Made by a program: the position numbers and the translations under genes. Below, piece by piece: positions 1 to 6,410 of a stretch of DNA of 6,896 nucleotides. How positions within the stretch are numbered: position 1 is the first letter of the stretch; every line of letters starts with the position of its first letter. The notes beneath the pieces are model-generated. The model was not told the origin of the DNA and did not search any database. It saw only the letters and a list, made by a program, of their open reading frames with translations. Source of the DNA: Rickettsiales bacterium (GTDB taxonomy: Bacteria > Pseudomonadota > Alphaproteobacteria > Rickettsiales > UBA1997); NCBI GenBank assembly GCA_947455845.1, contig CANGQE010000073.1, positions 1 through 6,896 of the forward strand, written 5' to 3'.

Positions 1-507
1 TTCTATGTAAAGGATTACCAACTTGTTTTTCGTATGTTTTCTGACTGCTTTCATCAGCAGGTCATGGTCTATGTTGTCGAACAGGCCTTTGATATCGAAC
101 TCTACTATCCAGTCGTATTTCCAGCATCTCTGCCTTGTTACGCCTACAGCATCTAGTGCAGATTTATTAGGTCTGTAGCCGTAGGAATCTGGGTGGAAGT
201 ATGGCTCTACCTCAGGCTCAAACATTAACTTCACAACCATTTGAGCAATTCTATCTGATACCGTTGGTATCCCTAGAATACGCTCACCTCCTGACTTCTT
301 TGGTATCGCCACCGCCATTACTGCTGGTGGAAAGTAAGTGCCTGACGATAACCTGTTCCAGAGTCTGTAAAGATTGCCTTGTAAGTTCTTGTCAAAGTCG
401 CTCAAGGACTGATGATCAACGCCAGCCGCCCCATCATTTTCTTTGACTAGTTGATAGGCTTTCATCACCAGATTTTTAGAGATGATGAAAGGTTTTGTCT
501 TGTTCAA
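1..507 (-). CDS. ltrA: Group II intron reverse transcriptase/maturase, N-terminal part (runs off the window)
   Basis: Intron-encoded protein that helps its host intron RNA fold and splice, and copies it into DNA during retrohoming. The 169 visible codons begin MNKTKPFIIS and match the typical start of this family. Seen in order: GAAGVD near residues 27-31, RLSSGTYFPP near 52-61, the IPKKSGGERILGIPTVSDR block (RT motifs 1-2) near 68-86, PDSYGYRP near 106-113, and the RT motif 3 region FDIKGLFDNIDHDLL at 137-151, which carries the first catalytic aspartate. The YADD box, maturase domain and any endonuclease domain would lie beyond the window, so completeness cannot be judged. The start is TTG at 507: an in-frame TAA sits at 520-522, there is no ATG, and a strong ribosome binding site precedes it. 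Gene and intron are on the same strand as the ankyrin gene. No frameshift is seen in the visible part. Confidence 0.95.
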   Translation of the reverse strand, partial: MNKTKPFIISKNLVMKAYQLVKENDGAAGVDHQSLSDFDKNLQGNLYRLWNRLSSGTYFPPAVMAVAIPKKSGGERILGIPTVSDRIAQMVVKLMFEPEVEPYFHPDSYGYRPNKSALDAVGVTRQRCWKYDWIVEFDIKGLFDNIDHDLLMKAVRKHTKNKLVILYIE

Positions 508-985
508 AATCTCCTCCTTTTACAAGTTGAACTTCAAACTTAACTTGCTTGATGCAGTCCCTTCGCTCCATTGCCGTTACAGCAACTTCGACGCTACTAC
601 GAACTGCTCCGTCCCAGTGCTTTGATAGAGGTACTCTCATCCTTGTAATTTTAGTTACTTGGATTTCTCCCTCAGCGTTGATTTCAATCTAAGAAAGAAA
701 AACAGATCCAATTCAACACTACAAAACGACTGGTTCCCATAGTTCCCTCAAAAAGCCAAGATCAGACTCACGCTACCTCTACGCCGAACATCATCTACAC
801 AGTAATCAGGTAACTTGTAGACCTATTTCCTAAAGATAAAGCACGCCCTTAGTTTTGATGTTAAGAAAGGACTCACGACGCGTAAACAGTAGTTCAGTTT
901 CATTCGTCTTTCTGATCCATACCTGACAGGTTTGATCCCGCCTTTTCTGATAACGCTTCTGACCGTTACTCTTAACAACGATCAC
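508..985 (-). ncRNA. Group II intron RNA, 5' portion (domains I-III and start of IV)
   Basis: Ribozyme part of the retroelement upstream of its protein; the open frame of such introns sits in domain IV, so domains I-III should lie here. There is no credible gene in the stretch. On the minus strand I see pieces typical of bacterial group II introns: a domain III-like block at 586-613 (GACGGAGCAG, then GTAGTAGCG), followed by GCAATGGAGCGAAGGG at 559-574, and a GGGAAC element repeated in the domain I area. The 5' boundary is uncertain: a GTGATCG on the minus strand beginning at 985 would suit the GTGYG-like intron start and gives about 480 nt before the protein, but a boundary some tens of bases away is possible. 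Domains V and VI are outside the window. The structural class was not determined. Confidence 0.6.
511..520 (-). promoter_or_regulatory. Ribosome binding site that sets the TTG start of the intron protein
   Basis: On the minus strand the sequence is AAAGGAGGAG, with GGAGG ending five bases before TTG at 507-505. This near-perfect Shine-Dalgarno site, with a stop codon overlapping it in the reading frame (520-522), leaves TTG (or less likely the adjacent ATT) as the start. Confidence 0.8.
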
Positions 986-996
986 TTATCAGTGGT

Positions 997-1227
997 TTGA
1001 AGCCTGCGCCTGAACGCCGACTCCGAAGGGCCCTCCTTCATCTTAATGAGAGCTTGTGCAAAAGTTTACCAAAGTTGCTTCCAACTTTGATTAGCTTTTG
1101 CGGCTATGGCACACTACAATTTTGTCCGTTTCCTGAATCTACCCCAGAAAGTAGCCTCGGTGGCGAAGAAGTTCTTTTGATTGAAGAAGTGCCAAAATTT
1201 AGTCGGAATTATGAGGTAAAAGCATAG
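997..1227 (+). CDS. Doubtful small open frame (76 codons) containing the repeat-encoded peptide QFCPFPESTP
   Basis: An open frame from TTG with no convincing ribosome binding site; the frame is closed upstream by TAA at 973-975. Its middle is the 31-bp repeat copy at 1115-1145, read as QFCPFPESTP; the same peptide is read in the same frame just before the 408-residue gene downstream. The N-terminal part is Arg/Leu-rich and the C-terminal part is acidic (GGEEVLLIEEVPKF). The intron 5' end falls at or just inside its beginning on the opposite strand, so the frame spans an element junction. It may be a chance frame, a remnant of a longer gene interrupted by the intron, or a fusion made by repeat recombination. 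I recognise no family. Confidence 0.2.
   Translation: MKPAPERRLRRALLHLNESLCKSLPKLLPTLISFCGYGTLQFCPFPESTPESSLGGEEVLLIEEVPKFSRNYEVKA
1115..1145 (-). repeat. 38-bp repeat family, partial copy D (31 bp)
   Basis: These 31 bases are identical to 4887-4917, with divergence on both sides. It matches all but the last seven bases (the CGTTAAG end) of the 38-bp repeat found complete at 4694-4731, 4880-4917 and 6732-6769. The minus-strand orientation is given so that it starts with GGGGTA, as the other copies do. Confidence 0.85.
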
Positions 1228-1257
1228 CTGAGATGCTTGATAATAAAGGGTTGGTTT

Positions 1258-1294
1258 CTAATGACGGTCATTAGGAATTTTAGGCTAATGACGG
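1258..1294. repeat. 17-bp palindrome CTAATGACGGTCATTAG plus a direct repeat of its left half
   Basis: 1258-1274 reads CTAATGAC-G-GTCATTAG, perfect 8-base arms around one central base; weak pairing can extend a few bases outward. The ten bases CTAATGACGG at 1258-1267 recur at 1285-1294. It lies about 70 bases past the stop of the ankyrin gene. No T-run follows on either strand, so an intrinsic terminator is unlikely; a protein-binding site or part of a repeat is as plausible. Confidence 0.5.
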
Positions 1295-1342
1295 ATCTGG
1301 GTTGATTGCCAGACGCTGTTACTCTGTTTTTTGATGATGAGT

Positions 1343-4300
1343 TTAACTTAGAGATCTGGTGGCGGTATGATTAGCGAGTAGATTTGTTGCCATCGCCACG
1401 GGACTGAGTTTCGTGCTCGGCGCACTTGTTATTGCAGTAGCTAACGCGGGACTCTTCATCAGTTCTTCCGATAAAATATCTCCCTCTTCAGAATCTCTTA
1501 AGCGCCCTACAGCTATATTTGCAGTACTTTTTACGAATTCGTTTGCCGCCGTTGTGTGTCCAATATTCTTGCGGAAAAAATGAGGAGTTAATCCTTCGAA
1601 TAATGTTTTTGACCTCAATCCAAAATAACTTTCCATTGCGGCAGCGTTGAACTCATATTTTTTTAAAAGATTTACTCTGATGTTTGCTTCCATTGCTCTT
1701 AATGCTTCCTTGTCCATCAGATCTTCTGGCGATTTTTTTATGACGGAAATCATTGATTTTGCTATTTCTTCGGCGCGTTCTCCGGCGTCTAAAATTTTTC
1801 TGATTTCGGGATTGCGAACTTCAGGCACGAAAGGAGTTTCTAATCCTAGTTCGAGCAAAGTTTTTAGAAAATCAGCCCTGCCATATCGGGCTGCTTCAAC
1901 TGTGAGTAAAGGATCTGACTTGCTTGTTACGGCGTTGATTCTGTTAACAGACATAACTTTTACAACTTTACCTAAATCATCCATCTCCTTTCTTGGATCT
2001 GGAGAAAAAGCCACCCGGCAGGCTACTGGTATGGCCCATAACGCACAAAGTGGAATTCCGAATGCCGCTAGATCGATTACTGTGACAGTCGTCGCTAATG
2101 GTCTCAGTAAGTAATCGAATAATAGTGATCCATTCGCTTTAGTTCTGATGTTGTGTTCTAACAAATAATTAAAAATTTCTGCATTGCCAGTTTGGATGGC
2201 TGCGTGAATTGGCCTTTTGTTGAAACAATTTTTTGTGTCTAGGGTTGCTTGGCATTCTGCTAGCAGTTCTAGTACATTGAGATGCCCTTCTTTTACAGCG
2301 ATATGCGCCGCGGCTGACCCCACAATATCAAAATCTAATCCCAAGGCTGCTAGTAGTTTTATGTCGTTAGCTTTTTCCTCAACATTGCCAGATGAAGCCA
2401 AATCAGACAATAGTTTAGAAAAAATTTCTTGATGCTGAGGATCCATTTGCTTGAATGGGGTTGTCCGAGCTTGATCGTCGGGCTCTTTAAGTTTTGCGAT
2501 TAGTCGCTGTGCGTGAGGCATGCGAGACAGGTGATTAGCAGGAAAGTCACCTTGGCTTATTAATCCACCAGTCAGAAAATGTTTTAGGAAGTAAACTATT
2601 TTTTTTACCTCCGGCTCTGGATCGACTGACTGATTTTGCTTAAAGTCTTCCAGCATTTGGATCTGTAGCGTTGGAGTAAAAACTACCGCCTTTTCTTTGA
2701 GGATTTCTAAAGCGTCGAAATTATTTAATAATGTTGTCAGTGAGTTGCTCACCGAAAAAGTGTTTTGAAAATCTTGCCCAAGATCAGCCCCAGAGCGCTT
2801 GGAAATGTAATTTAAAAATCTTTGTTGATTTGGATTGGTTGCAAGAAAATCAGATAGGGGTATTGGTGCAACGTCAATTACTTCAAGCTCTTCCAGCTTT
2901 CCCAAAAGGTTAGTGCAATCTGGGCGCTGTCTAATTTTATCTGTGATGGTTTTTGTTGAGCGGTCATCTTCTGTGATTGGTTGAATAAACTGATTTTTCA
3001 ACCTTTCAACAGTGGTGCGATCGCAATATTGGATAATCTCTTCTGTTGTTGCTCCGGCGCTTACCAAAATTCCCAAAGATATTTGTTGTTCTTGTTCTGG
3101 AGTTGGGGCGAGACAATTGGTTACTGCTGGATTGCTAACGTAAACATCGAAATTTTCTTTGATGCGATCGACTTTGTGTTGGTAGTTTGGATATTGCTCT
3201 AATCTAGATTTGATATCGGCAAGCCCTTGTTCACCACCTAAGGCATTAACCGTTCTAACTACTTGCAGCTTGCTGTTGCTGACCATCTTTTCCGCCAAAG
3301 TCCAAAGCGCTTCAACTCCGATTGTTAATTCCTCTAACTCATTAGATTTAAGAAGTGTGATTAAGTGATTCGATGTTTCCAAAGAGAATAGTCCTGCCCC
3401 TTGAGAGATGGCATCTATCGAGGTTTGATTCGGCCTTTGTTCTTCAAGCGTTTTTTCTTTTGTAAAAAAGTTAGCCAGAAATTCTTTGGCGGCTAATCGT
3501 AAAATTTTTTCTTCGCTCCATTCGTATTTGTCTATTTCTTCGTTATGCTCCACCAGATCTCCGATGTCGCCCGCTTTAGTTTCAAAAAGGATGGCGTTGC
3601 GATATTGGTTTGCTTCAAGAACTAAAGAATTCGTATCTATCTCAACTCCGTTTGATTTAGCGGCTTCGATTACCGCATTTATCGCTGCCATTTTTTTGCC
3701 AATTTGAGATGTGACGTAGGAAATAAATTCCTCATCCTTCAGCAACAGTTCTTTAAAAATTTTGTCGTAATCACGCAGCTGCTGGAAAAGCTCAGTGGAG
3801 GCGGTTCCAAATTGTGGAGTGAGGTAATAATTATCTCTCTCGCGCAAAGTTTCTGCGCTCTCTGCGCTGAGGGCGTAGTTTATGTAAGGCACAAGATGTA
3901 TGTGGTTTCCTGCGCGCATTTTTGGCTTGAGTTTCCCCTGAATATTGGCAGAAGAGTTGAGGTGCGCGCTGTAGATGTATCTGTCGAGATCCGACACTTT
4001 AAGCTGCATCAAATTTTCACCAATTCTTGTTCTTGATCCGCCAGGGCATTGTAAAAAGTTAGGATCTGTTGGTGGAAAGGAATAAAGAAATGCCTGCTGA
4101 ACTTCTTTTGGTTTCGTGCTTAAGACCATTAGATATTCGCAATACATTACCATGGTGTGCCGAATTTCAGCGGGGTTATCTAAAAGACCAATCTGATTAT
4201 TTGCAAAAAGTTGATCGCCTCTTAAGGCTGGCACATCAAGGTTGTGTGGCTCAGCTCTGAAATGATTGTAAAAAAAATCGCAGGTTTCGCGAATCTTTGT

Positions 4301-4495
4301 CTCTCTGGCAAATTCTTCACCAAGGAAAGATTCGCTTTTCCAGAAATTTAACTCTCGCTCAATTTCTGGATTTACATTTTCTGCCGCGCTCGCATTGGAT
4401 CTAAGAAGTATTAGCGAAATAGCTCGGTGCAATTCGAGATGGCTGATTTGATCAATTTCTGATTTGATTATTGCGCAAGCTTGTTTTTGATCCAT
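1343..4495 (-). CDS. Large ankyrin-repeat protein (1050 aa) with a hydrophobic segment; candidate host-interaction protein
   Basis: Ankyrin repeats are protein-protein binding modules. Residues 1-700 are mostly charged and helical in appearance, and I recognise no domain there. Ankyrin units are visible at about 711-786, including AAAHIAVKEGHLNVLELLAE and RPIHAAIQTGNAEIFNYLLE; a further degenerate unit at 861-886 reads LLTVEAARYGRADFLKTLLELG. Between them, about 801-830 (VIDLAAFGIPLCALWAIPVA), is hydrophobic enough for a membrane helix, unusual between ankyrin units. The tail (about 900-1050) is helical and ends in a Ser/Thr/Ala-rich stretch. There is no N-terminal signal peptide. The start is ATG at 4495: the frame is closed by TAA at 4538-4540 and the next Met is beyond residue 110. 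No Shine-Dalgarno is visible (TTTTTCCTC precedes ATG). Ankyrin proteins of intracellular bacteria are often secreted effectors; that role is inference. Divergent from the 408-residue gene. Confidence 0.85.
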   Translation of the reverse strand: MDQKQACAIIKSEIDQISHLELHRAISLILLRSNASAAENVNPEIERELNFWKSESFLGEEFARETKIRETCDFFYNHFRAEPHNLDVPALRGDQLFANNQIGLLDNPAEIRHTMVMYCEYLMVLSTKPKEVQQAFLYSFPPTDPNFLQCPGGSRTRIGENLMQLKVSDLDRYIYSAHLNSSANIQGKLKPKMRAGNHIHLVPYINYALSAESAETLRERDNYYLTPQFGTASTELFQQLRDYDKIFKELLLKDEEFISYVTSQIGKKMAAINAVIEAAKSNGVEIDTNSLVLEANQYRNAILFETKAGDIGDLVEHNEEIDKYEWSEEKILRLAAKEFLANFFTKEKTLEEQRPNQTSIDAISQGAGLFSLETSNHLITLLKSNELEELTIGVEALWTLAEKMVSNSKLQVVRTVNALGGEQGLADIKSRLEQYPNYQHKVDRIKENFDVYVSNPAVTNCLAPTPEQEQQISLGILVSAGATTEEIIQYCDRTTVERLKNQFIQPITEDDRSTKTITDKIRQRPDCTNLLGKLEELEVIDVAPIPLSDFLATNPNQQRFLNYISKRSGADLGQDFQNTFSVSNSLTTLLNNFDALEILKEKAVVFTPTLQIQMLEDFKQNQSVDPEPEVKKIVYFLKHFLTGGLISQGDFPANHLSRMPHAQRLIAKLKEPDDQARTTPFKQMDPQHQEIFSKLLSDLASSGNVEEKANDIKLLAALGLDFDIVGSAAAHIAVKEGHLNVLELLAECQATLDTKNCFNKRPIHAAIQTGNAEIFNYLLEHNIRTKANGSLLFDYLLRPLATTVTVIDLAAFGIPLCALWAIPVACRVAFSPDPRKEMDDLGKVVKVMSVNRINAVTSKSDPLLTVEAARYGRADFLKTLLELGLETPFVPEVRNPEIRKILDAGERAEEIAKSMISVIKKSPEDLMDKEALRAMEANIRVNLLKKYEFNAAAMESYFGLRSKTLFEGLTPHFFRKNIGHTTAANEFVKSTANIAVGRLRDSEEGDILSEELMKSPALATAITSAPSTKLSPVAMATNLLANHTATRSLS

Positions 4496-4635
4496 GAGGA
4501 AAAATAATTTGTAAGTGGGTGCTCGCTTCCTTTGCTTTTAGGCTGGTGGGCGGAATCAACGATAGTTTTAAAATTGCCGATTCGTAACAAAATTAAGCGA
4601 AGTAAAATAAATTCGGAAGTGCAAGATTTTTTAAA

Positions 4636-4649
4636 GGCACTGTCGCAAA
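4636..4649 (+). mobile_element. Isolated IS6-family-like terminal sequence (GGCACTGTCGCAAA)
   Basis: Matches the well-known IS26 terminal inverted repeat GGCACTGTTGCAAA at 13 of 14 bases. No inverted partner (TTTGCGACAGTGCC) and no IS6-type DDE transposase is present in the window, so if real it is a solo end or a relic truncated near 4693, where repeat copy L starts. A chance match or a different IS family with a similar end is possible. Confidence 0.35.
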
Positions 4650-4693
4650 TCAACTTCTTAGAACCCGTCCTAAGTCTTTGACTTATTGAACCC

Positions 4694-4731
4694 GGGGTAA
4701 CTACAGGATTCGGATTATAACGTACGTTAAG
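4694..4731 (+). repeat. 38-bp repeat family, copy L
   Basis: Begins GGGGTAACTACAGGA and ends GTACGTTAAG. It aligns without gaps over 38 bases to copy R (28 of 38 identical, R inverted) and to copy C at 6732-6769. With R it forms an inverted pair bracketing 148 bases of AT-rich DNA, so 4694-4917 could also be viewed as one small element with 38-bp terminal inverted repeats. Its minus strand reads S-L-T-Y-V-I-I-R-I-L-stop. Confidence 0.75.
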
Positions 4732-4879
4732 CTTTCTAGAGACAGGTATACCAACGCTACAGGATTTTCTAAAAGTAATAATTTTTAAATCAAAAATTTT
4801 ATTATTTCAAAAATAGAAAATACGCGTTAGTCTTTGATTTGTATGGGTAGAAGTCGGTATTTTTTAAGCTTGAAAAATC

Positions 4880-4917
4880 CTTAACGTACAATTTTGTCCG
4901 TTTCCTGAATCTACCCC
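4880..4917 (-). repeat. 38-bp repeat family, copy R
   Basis: Inverted relative to copies L and C. Thirty-one of its bases (4887-4917) recur exactly at 1115-1145. The plus strand reads S-L-T-Y-N-F-V-R-F-L-N in one frame (from 4878) and VQFCPFPESTP in the frame of the 408-residue gene, which is open from 4874, so the repeat forms the 5' edge of that open frame. Confidence 0.8.
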
Positions 4918-4942
4918 CGTTAGACTGGAAGGTAATAGTTCT

Positions 4943-4947
4943 AGGAG
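4943..4947 (+). promoter_or_regulatory. Ribosome binding site for the 408-residue gene
   Basis: AGGAG (within CTAGGAGAGAA) lies four bases before TTG at 4952. The spacing is short but it is the only Shine-Dalgarno-like site near a usable start; the next in-frame ATG is at 5102 with a poorer site. It supports TTG as start if the gene is still expressed. Confidence 0.45.
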
Positions 4948-4951
4948 AGAA

Positions 4952-6178
4952 TTGCTTGATCTAGAAACGCAGCAAGAAGCAGTTGATACCGTAGAAGAAG
5001 AGATTGAGGAAGAGCAGTTTTCCGGATCTTTTAAACAAGAAGATTCTGCCAAAACGCTTACTCTTCTAAAACGCACAAAATCTTTAATTAATGAAGATGA
5101 GATGTGGCTTGGCTTAAGGAAGCGCCAGTTAGCTTACCAGGATAATAGCTTGGAAGATGATCTAAAAAATGGGCTAGAGGCTTTGATTCATGAATTAAGA
5201 GATAACCCAACTCAGATAAACAAACTGCTGCAAGGAGATTTCAAAGAAACTTTACGCGACAGTTTTGAGATGCTCAAAGCCTATGCTGAAATATATGATG
5301 ATAAAAATCCGGCAAGTGGAGTTAGACAATTCCTCAATCAGTTTTGTGATCATTTTGCCCGTGATGCAATTTTACTCACTGAGCCTTCAAAAAATGCAAA
5401 GATGGCAGCATTTTATTGCAGGGTTCATGGAGGTTTAGTTTCTTTTGAGGAAAGAGTTCAAGAATCTTTACCTCATATGCCAACGGGTCAGCAAGTGCTT
5501 TTAGCGGCTACGGTTGTTGGAGCTTTATATTCAGCAAGTGCAATTTATAAATCTGCAACTGGCGAAGAAGAAGTTTATTCAGAGTATGTTACTAATTTTC
5601 CAGATCATCTTTTTCAGTGGCTGCATCTTGATCAAATGTATCAAAATATGGGAGGAGGAGTTGCACTAACCGAGTCTTTCAAAGATTTTTTTGCCGGCTT
5701 TAATCTCGCTGAAAATTCAACTCATTTAGGAATTGCGGTGGCACCTTTTGCGGCTTATTCACAAATGGGCTCCAAAATGTTTGATGGCATTACTCATGCG
5801 CCAGCAAATTATCTAGCTTACGCTGCTGATTTGACTAGCTCTTACGTTAAAGCAACTAAAGCAGTAGTTGGTAATTGGTTTGGAAAGAGCAATTCTGTCG
5901 CTGTTGCTCCAGAGGTTGATATTACAAGAGCTGAGGAAGATGTTGATTCTATTGATCTTGAACTCAGCCCAAGTTTTATTCACGAATCATCTCAAACTGA
6001 ATGGCCGGAAGAAGAGAAAAAGCTCGATGAAAAAGAAGAAGATACAAACCAGATTTTTTGTGGCACTTCGACTCAAATTTTTTCTCAATTACAAGCGGTC
6101 AGTAGTAATCCAAAAAAAGCTTCTGGTAAGAAACTTGAAAGAAGTCCTCATATACACGGGAAAAACTGTAAACACTAA
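4952..6178 (+). CDS. Hypothetical protein, 408 aa, with a candidate membrane segment; both ends look altered
   Basis: No family recognised. Residues 1-30 are very acidic (AVDTVEEEIEEEQ). Residues 40-175 are helical and charged. Residues 182-200 (VLLAATVVGALYSASAIY) are hydrophobic enough for a membrane helix. A Gly/Ala/Tyr-rich stretch (THLGIAVAPFAAYSQMGSK) follows near residue 270. From about 320 on the protein is acidic and Lys/Glu-rich, low complexity. There is no signal peptide at the N-terminus. The frame is open from 4874, through repeat copy R, with TTG at 4952 the only credible start; the true N-terminus may have been lost at the repeat. The 3' end is suspicious: removing one A from the run at 6161-6165 replaces the GKNCKH ending with GKTVNTNEWTQEMKKWHE, and a C-terminus-like segment in the original frame follows at 6284-6409. 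Divergent from the ankyrin gene. Function unknown. Confidence 0.7.
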   Translation: MLDLETQQEAVDTVEEEIEEEQFSGSFKQEDSAKTLTLLKRTKSLINEDEMWLGLRKRQLAYQDNSLEDDLKNGLEALIHELRDNPTQINKLLQGDFKETLRDSFEMLKAYAEIYDDKNPASGVRQFLNQFCDHFARDAILLTEPSKNAKMAAFYCRVHGGLVSFEERVQESLPHMPTGQQVLLAATVVGALYSASAIYKSATGEEEVYSEYVTNFPDHLFQWLHLDQMYQNMGGGVALTESFKDFFAGFNLAENSTHLGIAVAPFAAYSQMGSKMFDGITHAPANYLAYAADLTSSYVKATKAVVGNWFGKSNSVAVAPEVDITRAEEDVDSIDLELSPSFIHESSQTEWPEEEKKLDEKEEDTNQIFCGTSTQIFSQLQAVSSNPKKASGKKLERSPHIHGKNCKH

Positions 6179-6187
6179 TGAGTGGAC

Positions 6188-6281
6188 TCAGGAAATGAAA
6201 AAGTGGCATGAAGCCAATGAAGTCAGGGATCTAATCAAAATTCTATGGGGATTTTCCCCTAAATATGCAGTTTTACCCAAT
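6188..6281 (+). repeat. Palindrome-containing dispersed repeat, copy A
   Basis: Aligns without gaps to copy B at 6788-6881, exactly 600 bases away. The right half (6235-6281), around ATGGGGATTTTCCCCTAAAT, has only 3-4 differences; the left edge (TCAGGAAAT, one mismatch, AAAAAGTG) is also conserved, while the middle is diverged. It holds the hairpin-like GGGGA-TTT-TCCCC. It sits between the stop of the 408-residue frame and a downstream segment in the same frame, so it seems to interrupt that gene. It resembles in behaviour the palindromic elements known to enter genes in Rickettsia, but I do not claim membership of that family; an IS end or MITE is also possible. Confidence 0.7.
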
Positions 6282-6283
6282 TA

Positions 6284-6409
6284 GACGCAACAAAAGCTCG
6301 TGATGCAAAGTTAAAAGAGGAAGCGGAGTCAAAGGCTGCGCAAATCAAGAAAGAACGCGAAGAAAAGAAGGGTGGCAAAGGTTCAAAGAATTCTGGCGGT
6401 CGATTCTAA
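6284..6409 (+). pseudogene. Detached C-terminal segment, probably of the 408-residue protein
   Basis: Reads DATKARDAKLKEEAESKAAQ then IKKEREEKKGGKGSKNSGGRF and a TAA at 6407-6409: 41 residues of charged helix ending in a basic Gly/Ser tail, typical of a real protein C-terminus. It is in the same frame as the gene stopping at 6178, has no start codon or ribosome binding site of its own, and is separated only by repeat copy A and the presumed frameshift. Lys/Glu-rich composition matches the end of the 408-residue protein. The stop is one base away from the stop of the recombinase remnant on the other strand, a tail-to-tail arrangement. Alternative: the tail of an unrelated gene joined here by rearrangement. 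Confidence 0.5.
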
Positions 6410-6410
6410 C

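Larger units (their letters stand above)
986..1342. other. Stretch without a secure gene between intron end and ankyrin gene
   Basis: Contains one weak open frame (997-1227), repeat copy D (1115-1145) and a palindrome with a nearby direct repeat (1258-1294). I see no tRNA, no GC-rich hairpin followed by a T-run, and no clear terminator for the ankyrin gene, which ends at 1343. On the minus strand this is the presumed 5' exon side of the intron. Confidence 0.6.
4496..4951. other. Divergent intergenic region made of repeats and AT-rich DNA
   Basis: Separates the ankyrin gene (leftward) from the 408-residue gene (rightward). Contents in order: an IS6-like terminal sequence (4636-4649), repeat copy L (4694-4731), a very AT-rich core at about 4765-4820 with an imperfect A/T inverted repeat (AATAATTTTT at 4777-4786 against 4792-4806), and repeat copy R in inverted orientation (4880-4917). 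Any promoters for both genes should lie here. A TATAAT occurs on the minus strand at 4719-4714, but without a good -35 and about 220 bases from the ATG, so I do not call it. Confidence 0.6.

Noticed and set aside
201..446. An 81-codon plus-strand frame opposite the intron protein
   Set aside because: The minus strand of this stretch clearly encodes conserved reverse transcriptase motifs.
1258..1274. Intrinsic terminator for the ankyrin gene
   Set aside because: The palindrome has only one central base, is AT-rich and has no T-run after it on either strand.
1647..4260. Several 60-155 codon frames on the plus strand inside the ankyrin gene
   Set aside because: They lie antisense to a 1050-codon intact frame with clear domain content, have no ribosome binding sites and no recognisable domains; they are shadows.
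4468..4653. A 61-codon minus-strand frame across the start of the ankyrin gene
   Set aside because: It starts at a TTG inside the IS-like end, has no ribosome binding site and overlaps the ankyrin gene in another frame.
4714..4719. TATAAT on the minus strand as promoter for the ankyrin gene
   Set aside because: It falls within the 38-bp repeat copy L, has no good -35 at 16-18 bases (TCTCTA at 17) and is about 220 bases from the ATG.
5868..6284. A 138-codon frame overlapping the 3' end of the 408-residue gene
   Set aside because: Most of it is an out-of-frame reading of a Lys/Glu-rich coding region. Only its last part (after 6165) may be real protein, reached through the presumed A-run frameshift, and that is reported there.
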